DNA of 64,000 bases from Symbiodinium kawagutii (lineage: Eukaryota > Sar > Dinophyceae > Suessiales > Symbiodiniaceae). The stretch lies in assembly GCA_009767595.1 (NCBI GenBank), contig VSDK01001720.1, positions 100,044 to 164,043 on the forward strand, given 5' to 3'. Position numbers and translations under genes: made by a program. Positions 58,692-64,000 of this stretch are shown here, one piece after another. The notes beneath the pieces are model-generated. The model did not search any database and was not told the origin of the DNA. It saw nothing but the letters and a program-made list of their open reading frames with translations. Position 1 is the first letter of the stretch; each line of letters opens with the position of its first letter.

Positions 58692-58908
58692 AGGGTAGCC
58701 TTTAGGACAAAGGATACGCCAGAAGTGCAGCCAGCTCGTCAGCTATGGCGGCCACGTGTCGCGGTGCTGCTCGTAGCAGGCGCCCTGGCCATCGTACACC
58801 GCTGCCATGCCCAAGCGCGAGCACAGCAAAGGCCAGCCGAAGGCACTTCGAAACCTGCAGCTGCAGCACCCCAAGGAGGCCCTCTCCCACTTGGAAACTA
58901 GATATGTG
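58692..58908 (+). CDS. candidate exon with a membrane anchor and Ala/Pro/Gln linker
   Basis: A plus frame without ATG reads TKDTPEVQPARQLWRPRVAV then LLVAGALAIVHRCHAQARAQ and GTSKPAAAAPQGGPLPLGN, TAG near 58908. R-P-R followed by a hydrophobic stretch and a low-complexity linker suits a signal-anchor. A minus ATG frame (58702-58890) is also protein-like. Confidence 0.35.
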
Positions 58909-58989
58909 TCATCATGGTCCTAAACGCACTACTTGGATGAGTGCATCAAGTAAATCAAATTGTTACATTGTAAAGAGTCTTGGCGACTT

Positions 58990-59170
58990 CCCCCGTCACC
59001 ATGGCAGGGACTCGTCGCTCACCTGGGCTGCACATCTCCCCACCTCTCCGCCGCGGTTTCCAAGCGGTGGAAGAGACGCAGCACCGGAAACGGTGGAGCT
59101 GGGGACCCGCCTTGGACAAGCAGCTGGATCAACCAGCTGCTAACCTACCATGGACCCCAGAAAACCCGTA
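58990..59170 (+). CDS. weak coding island
   Basis: Plus frames such as HLSAAVSKRWKRRSTGNGGA are GC-rich. Three plus frames overlap, so the reading frame is unresolved. Confidence 0.2.
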
Positions 59171-59225
59171 GAAAAGGCGAAGTTTCTGCCCTGCAAATGG
59201 CTCATTGCCTATAAACACGTACGTA

Positions 59226-59350
59226 TGATTTTTGGGGCCAAGGTGGTTCCTTAAAATGAGGGGACCACAAAGATGTGGGTGGTTTATTGTTGTAAAAAGG
59301 TTAGTAAGCTGGATGATAACAGGGGGTACCCCGATGATGATTCATATGCA
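59226..59350. mobile_element. MITE family A copy, diverged
   Basis: AAGGTGGTTCCTTAAAATGA with GGGGACCAC at the left; GGGGGTACCCCGATGATGAT at the right. Confidence 0.6.
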
Positions 59351-59474
59351 GTACACCTTGGGAAAGTACAAACCTGGAAGTCAAAATTAAACAGCTTTTA
59401 GTAGGTAAACCAGCTATCCCGAGTTATAGATGTTGATTCTCCAAACAACCAGGTTAATTTGCCACAGAGTAACC

Positions 59475-59529
<55 letters not shown>

Positions 59530-59530
59530 C
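59475..59530. repeat. (ATG)n microsatellite
   Basis: About 18 uninterrupted GAT units. Confidence 0.95.
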
Positions 59531-59687
59531 AAGCATACCAGATTAATTATCTCAGATTAAGCATGCCTGGTGGATGATTAAGCAAACCGGAAATTGTGGA
59601 AGATTCATGGTTTCTGCTGATTAGTCTGGTTGAAGGTTCCTCGTGCCAAATGGTTCGTTCAGAATGGATTTATGGTTGGTTCATCTC

Positions 59688-59792
59688 CATCCAATTGGGG
59701 CACTCCTGGTAGCTCCAACAGGCTCCCCTTCAAATAAAGGGCTAAAAGGATACCTCTGGCTCTGAACCGTTATCTTCCAACCACGTGCCGGT
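59688..59792. mobile_element. MITE family E copy, diverged
   Basis: GGCACTCCTGGTAGCTCCAA and GGCTCCCCTTCAAATAAAGG, then GGATACCTCTGGCTCTGAAC. Confidence 0.75.
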
Positions 59793-59799
59793 CATCAAT

Positions 59800-60018
59800 G
59801 GTGAAAAGTTGACGGATGATTCATGAACAGCTGGATCTCCGTTGCTTTTGTTGGTCCCGTACGGTTCATTGCTACACCGGCTTGTCCAAAGTGTGTACAC
59901 CCAAGTCACCCAAAATGAGGTGCGCCCCTGTGAGTGGTCATTTCCCCTGGGATGCTCCTATAAGATCTTCAAATCGAGCCGACTGGAGTCGCACCCAGCA
60001 GCACATGTTTGTTTGCTC
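59800..60018. other. coding-like island, unresolved
   Basis: Two plus frames (59816-60034, 59842-60057) are open. Neither is clearly better than the minus strand. Confidence 0.25.
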
Positions 60019-60090
60019 CCCACCTGCCAGGTGAGGGCTGTTAGATTTTTATGTTAGTTGCCACTCCTCCTCCTCTCCTTCTCCTCCTCG

Positions 60091-60352
60091 CCGGACCCCA
60101 ACCACGACCAGCCACGCCCAGTGTTCCCTACCCGACCTCAACCACGACCAGCCACGCCCAGTGTTCCCTGCCAGACCTCAACCACGACCAGCCACGCCCA
60201 GTGTTCCCTGCCAGACCTCAACCACGACCAGCCACGCCCAGTCTTCCCTGCCAAACCTCACCACGACCAGCAACGCCCACCAGCCACGCCCAGTGTTCCC
60301 TGCCGGACCTCAACCACGACCATCCACGCCCAGTGTTCCCTGCCGAACCTCA
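60091..60352. repeat. 40-bp minisatellite, locus 2
   Basis: Six to seven units of GTTCCCTGCCAGACCTCAAC plus CACGACCAGCCACGCCCAGT; it shares GCCGGACCTCAACCACGACC with locus 1. Confidence 0.95.
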
Positions 60353-60357
60353 ACTCC

Positions 60358-61390
60358 CATGCCAAAAGCTATGCCAGATAGAATGTCAGAAGCTATGCCA
60401 GATAGCATGTCAAAAGCTATGCCAAATAGAATGCTAAAAGCTCTGCCAGATAGAATGTCAGAAGCTATGCCAGATAGAATGCCAGGGGCTATGCCAAATA
60501 CAATGCCAAAAGCTATGCCAAATAGATTGCCAAAAGCAATGCCAAATAGAATGCCAAAAGCTATGCCAGATAGAATGTCAGAAGTTATGCCTGATAGAAT
60601 GCCAAAAGCTATGCCAGATAGAATGTCAGAAGTTATGCCTGATAGAATGCCAAAAGCTATGCCAAATACAATGCCAAAAGCTATGCCAAATACAATGCCA
60701 AAAGCTATGCCAAAGAGATTGCCACAAGCAATGCCAGATAGATTGCCAAAAGCAATGCCAGATAGAATGCCAAAAGTTATGCCTGATACATTGCCAAAAA
60801 CTATGCCAAATACAAAGCCAAAATCTATGCCAAAGAGATTGCCAAAAGCAATGCCAGATAGAATGCCAAAAGCAATGCCAGATAGAATGTCAAAAGTTAT
60901 GCCTGATACATTGCCAAAAACTATGCCAAATACAATGCCAAAAGCTATGCCAAATAGATTGCCAAAAGCAATGCCAGATAGAATGCCAAAAGTTATGCCA
61001 GATGGAATGTCAGAAGCTATGCATGATAGACTGCCAAAAGCTATGCCAGATACAATGCCAAAAACTATGCCAGATACAATGCCAAAAGCTATGCCAGATA
61101 GGATGCCAAAAGTTATGCCAGATAGAATGCCAAAAGTTATGCCAAATACAATGCCAAAAACTACGCCAGATAGAATGCCCAAAAAAATGCCAGATAGAAT
61201 GCCAAAAGCTATGCCAGATAGAATGCCAAAAACTATGCCAGATACAATGCCAAAAGCTATGCCAGATAGAATGCCAAAAATTCAGCCCAATAGAATGCCA
61301 AAAACTATGCCAAATAGAATGCCAAAAACTATGCCAAATAGAATGCCAGAAGCCATGCCAAATATAATGCCAAAAGCTTTGCCAGATAGA
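60358..61390. repeat. 24-bp minisatellite, locus 2, open over 448 codons
   Basis: About 43 units of ATGCCAAAAGCTATGCCAGA plus TAGA with variants. One plus frame (60161-61507) encodes M-P-K-A-M-P-D-R repeats; the minus strand is open as G-I-A-F-G-I-L-S repeats. Whether any frame is translated is unknown. Some units read ATGTCAGAAGC, linking it to the locus 1 unit. Confidence 0.95.
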
Positions 61391-61509
61391 CCTGTGTCAG
61401 GTTTGCATGTGATAGTGGGGATCACACGAAATAGAACATTTTTTTCATTTTTTCCAATTTGGTTATTCCTAACCAATGCCAAGTTTCGACCTGTTTCTGA
61501 AGCCTAAGA

Positions 61510-61870
61510 AAATGCCACCAATCTGCCAATGAGATCATCCCAGGGCCGTGAGCCAACTCAAGGGATCCATGCCAACTTGCAGGTATGGGTAGCCAGATAA
61601 AAGCGGCTTACTTATTGTACTCACGTCCAGAAAACCCCTGGCCTGCACCTCCAAACAGAGTGAAGGTTGGTGGATTAGTATATTCTATGGTTACCTATCC
61701 CAAGGGCTCCTGGGGGCCTGTCTCATAGGTAACTGGGCCCCGGCGACTGGTTCCATAGGAACTGGCTTTCCAGCGAGGAACTGAATTTAGGAACCATGAA
61801 AAACAGTGGCTTTCCATCCTCCACCAGACCCATTCCCAGCACACGTGTTATCCTTTTTGATCCCATCAGC
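61510..61870. other. no gene seen
   Basis: GC-moderate sequence with GGGCCCCGG/CTGGGGGCC words near 61710-61740; no clear frame. Confidence 0.4.
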
Positions 61871-61878
61871 TACGATTT

Positions 61879-63560
61879 CTAAGCTCCAAAAGCCTTCACC
61901 TCATCAGAGCAACTGGCCACACACTTCAAGAGGGCTCTTTTGAGGACACGCTCCTCCATGTTCTTTGCGTTGCAAGTAGAAATGACCACTTTTTTCAAGA
62001 AACCCATATAGTCTTCCCCAGAAAAGCAATGGAATGCCCGTGGGGATTGAAAGTTGGTCGCAAGATCCAAAGTCATATGGTGAAACAAATGAAGCTTCGG
62101 AATTACAAGCCAATTCAGTCTGGATTGCAATGCTGCAATGCAAGCAGTGATGTGGTAGAGGTGAAGGCATTGCATCCCCAATTGGTGTAAGCAAGAGGAC
62201 TGATTTCTGGTCAAATAGTACGGATACTGCTCAAGCAGCCGTTGCCATTCCGCGAAACTACACCTCAATGTGTTGAAATTCCCCGGCCAAGAAAACACCA
62301 ATACTGCAGTGGATTTTTGTCATCCCATTAATGTGTATTCCCACTTTAGTGGCACCAGTACCAAATTGCTGAAACCTTTAGCACGAAGTTTGTGATCAAC
62401 CCAGCTTGGGACTCCCCCTCCAAGGAAAAAAGGTTCAAGGTTGAACACAATTGCATTCAGCAGTACTGAGTTACACAGTAGCGATGCCAGCACCCCAAAA
62501 CTGCTTACGATCAGCGAAAGCTTGATCCGCTTCCCCGGGCCGCTGCGAAAGCATTGGGACAAGTCCTTGGCTCAGTTCAACCTTGGTGGGCTGGTTGCAG
62601 GGCGGTTAGAGCATGCAGGTATCAGATTCAGTTGGGGCCAAATTAGAACACAAGAAAACATAATAATTTAGACCCAAAAGCTGAAAGCCATCCAAGTATG
62701 ACCCGCGCATTGTATGCTTTTGCATTCAGGATTGGAAAAGTCTTGAAACCCAGCAAAGGATGTTCCATATGAAGGTGGCTTCGTTTCCAACACCTGTGGG
62801 AGCAGCCAATCTTGTTGGCATTGGTCCAAGCACGAAAGTCGTGATACAAGTGTGTCAAAGATTCCTCAAATGTACATTGCCACAGGGCAGTCCGATGTTC
62901 CGCAAGCATGATCAGGGCTTCGGCGTTCAGAATATGGTAAATACCCAGGTTGCAAGTGTGCATTGCGCAATGTTTCCTGTACATTGTTCAGGGTTAGACT
63001 TTAAAAAACATATTTCCCAAAGTTCATATCCTCACCCAGCCATCCCTTTGGGCAATTAAAAAAATGTTGCTGTTCGAATCAAGTTTCAGCATATCAACAG
63101 AAAACCCTTGCACATGGACCAATGGGTTTTGCGGTCGCTTGAGACAGCGGTCTCTCCACTCATTTGTGTTCCGCAAAGCCCAGACACGATCAAAGTCAGT
63201 AAACAAGGGGCCATACCTTCAGGGGTGAAGACTGTTAATCCCACATGATTTAAATTCCAATTCCCCAGTTGCAGTATCTATCTTTGGGATGCAGTATCCA
63301 TAGCCATAAAGTTAACATTTCAATGACCCAATAACCATTTGGTCAAGAAAACAACTAATTAGTGGGCTTGCTTTTGAAACTATACCAATAGCCTGGGAAT
63401 CCTGGCTGCAGAGCATCTGAAGCAAATAGTCCCGCACTTCCAATAATGGGTCCACATTTGGAAGAGGATGACATGCCATTGCCAGTCTCCCTTGAGCTCG
63501 GTCAGCCCCCATGTACTGGCCAACGGAGTTCCAGACAATGATTGTTCTTTACGGGTCAAC
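61879..63560 (-). CDS. multi-exon gene of a dinoflagellate multicopy family, possibly transposase-derived
   Basis: Successive minus exons, in order: about 63400-63560, with LTELKGDWQWHVILFQMWTH and C-G-T-I-C-F-R-C-S-A; about 63076-63216, with LFTDFDRVWALRNTNEWRDR and VHVQGFSVDMLKLD; about 62670-62976, with MHTCNLGIYHILNAEALIML and ESLTHLYHDFRAWTNANKIG; about 62330-62590, with DLSQCFRSGPGKRIKLSLIV; and 61879-62301, with WLVIPKLHLFHHMTLDLATN and AFHCFSGEDYMGFLKKVVIS, TAG at 61879-61881. The order L-K-G-D-W-x-W-H, C-x2-C, L-D-x-M-H-T-x-x-L-G, F-R-A-W and P-K-L-H-L-F-x-H..E-D-x-x-G matches a repeated family I recall from dinoflagellate genomes, with likeness to Tnp2/Plavaka-type transposase cores. 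Exon edges are approximate, and one proposed intron would need a GA donor. No terminal repeats were found, so it may be a domesticated or decayed copy. Confidence 0.6.
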
Positions 63561-63730
63561 TTGAACTCACCTAGCCCGGGGCAAGGCCTGACACCTTGCA
63601 ATGCCAAGTTCAGTGACCAGCATGTCCTCTTCAAAATTGGGTACAGGGTTTCCTTGGAATGCGGTCGGCAGAAACCCTGCTTGTGATAGATCTGCGTAGG
63701 AGCAAAAGGGCATATGATAGTAGGAAGAAC

Positions 63731-63741
63731 TGTAATGATGG

Positions 63742-63773
<32 letters not shown>

Positions 63774-63792
63774 CTGATGGTGGTGGTGATGG

Positions 63793-63823
<31 letters not shown>

Positions 63824-63842
63824 GGTGATGATGATGACAATG
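63731..63842. repeat. (ATG)n / (GGTGAT)n microsatellite
   Basis: GATGATGAT runs with GGTGGTGGTGAT interruptions. Poly-Asp, Met and Ile ORFs here are artefacts. Confidence 0.95.
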
Positions 63843-63854
63843 ATGAGACCCTTG

Positions 63855-63945
63855 AAAACCACCATTTTAACAAGTGACCTGGATCAAGGTTTTGGGACCC
63901 CGAAAAGGCTACCTCAGGTCACTTGTTAAAAATGGTGTTTTTTTA
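63855..63945. mobile_element. short inverted-repeat element between two (ATG)n tracts
   Basis: AACCACCATTTTAACAAGTG then ACCTGG at the left and CAGGTCACTTGTTAAAAATG then GTGTT at the right form a near-perfect 24-bp inverted repeat around a 35-bp loop. (ATG)n flanks both sides. Confidence 0.75.
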
Positions 63946-63948
63946 AGT

Positions 63949-63950
63949 GA

Positions 63951-63981
<31 letters not shown>

Positions 63982-64000
63982 GGATGATGCAGATGATGAT
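63949..64000. repeat. (ATG)n microsatellite, runs off the window
   Basis: Tandem GATGAT to the window end. Confidence 0.95.

Larger units (their letters stand above)
60020..61432. mobile_element. composite minisatellite element, locus 2
   Basis: Starts with CACCTGCCAGGTGAGGGCTG and TTAGATTTTTA, then a CTCCTCCTCTCC tract, a 40-bp minisatellite (60091-60352), a 24-bp minisatellite (60358-61390) and the tail GATAGTGGGGATCACACGAA. Same order and similar ends as locus 1 at 42967-44020. Confidence 0.7.

Noticed and set aside
63380-63877. Ile/Thr- or Ser/Pro-rich N-terminus fused to the family gene
   Set aside because: It is the (ATG)n tract read through; the exon probably starts downstream of it.
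1-64000. CRISPR array
   Set aside because: Tandem repeats here are contiguous minisatellites without unique spacers, and the sequence is eukaryotic in character.
1-64000. tRNA, rRNA or spliced-leader relic
   Set aside because: No cloverleaf with a GGTTCGANNCC arm, no rRNA core words, and no CCGTAGCCATTTTGGCTCAAG-like leader were seen by eye.

Overview
The window reads as nuclear DNA of a dinoflagellate, most likely a Suessiales or Symbiodiniaceae relative. This is an inference. It rests on long AT-rich non-coding tracts, short GC-richer coding islands that look like exons, splice sites that fit GT..AG or relaxed donors, abundant microsatellites, a fragment resembling dinoflagellate Ty1/copia polyproteins, and two exon clusters resembling protein families that I know only as multicopy dinoflagellate genes. 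There is no operon structure, ribosome-binding site, CRISPR array, tRNA or rRNA. Almost no gene is one open frame. Most coding calls below are single exons or short exon chains, chosen by amino-acid plausibility, splice-site fit and phase agreement, so confidences are moderate.

The dominant content is short non-autonomous inverted-repeat (MITE-like) elements, which I name A to F. A (about 110 bp) ends in GGTGGTTTCTCAA and TTGAGAAACCACC with a GGGGNCCCC core. B (about 100 bp) ends in CTGGTTGGTGG and CCACCAACCAG. C (about 115 bp) ends in GGCTATGGGTCA and TGACCCACAGCC. D (about 120-170 bp) ends in TACAAGGTGGGCCC and its complement. E (about 105 bp) has CTCCCTGTAGCT and AGCTCCCTGAG boxes. F has ACTTGGATGTGC ends. 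Between them lie degenerate TGGT/ACCA-type satellites and (ATG)n, (CAA)n, (TTGA)n and (AT)n tracts.

Layout. 0.6-1.2 kb and 3.4-3.6 kb: isolated exon islands. 4.7-5.7 kb: a duplicated minus-strand exon set with weak C-type-lectin likeness. 6.1-7.2 kb: plus-strand coiled-coil exons. 12.2-13.4 kb: minus-strand exon cluster. 14.8-18.9 kb: scattered coding islands. 19.0-20.1 kb: two unusual repeat blocks (TTACGC and ACCCGTG). 20.9-21.3 kb: a two-exon start of a possible secreted or membrane protein. 22.4-31.6 kb: many small exons, including a coherent two-exon ORF at 29.0-29.6 kb. 33.4-37.6 kb: coiled-coil, polyglutamine and dinoflagellate-family exons. 39.0-41.5 kb: tandem repeat, copia fragment and F-box-like protein. 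42.9-44.1 kb and 60.0-61.4 kb: two copies of a composite minisatellite element. 44.7 kb: an ankyrin exon. 49.1-58.1 kb: minus-strand exons, the last of which form the catalytic C-terminus of a prolyl-hydroxylase-type 2-oxoglutarate/Fe(II) oxygenase. 61.9-63.6 kb: a multi-exon minus-strand gene of a dinoflagellate multicopy family, possibly transposase-derived.

The two most interesting signals are the composite minisatellite element, one copy of which splits a family A element, and family B, whose terminal repeats carry usable splice sites and sit flush against exon starts, as expected of introners.
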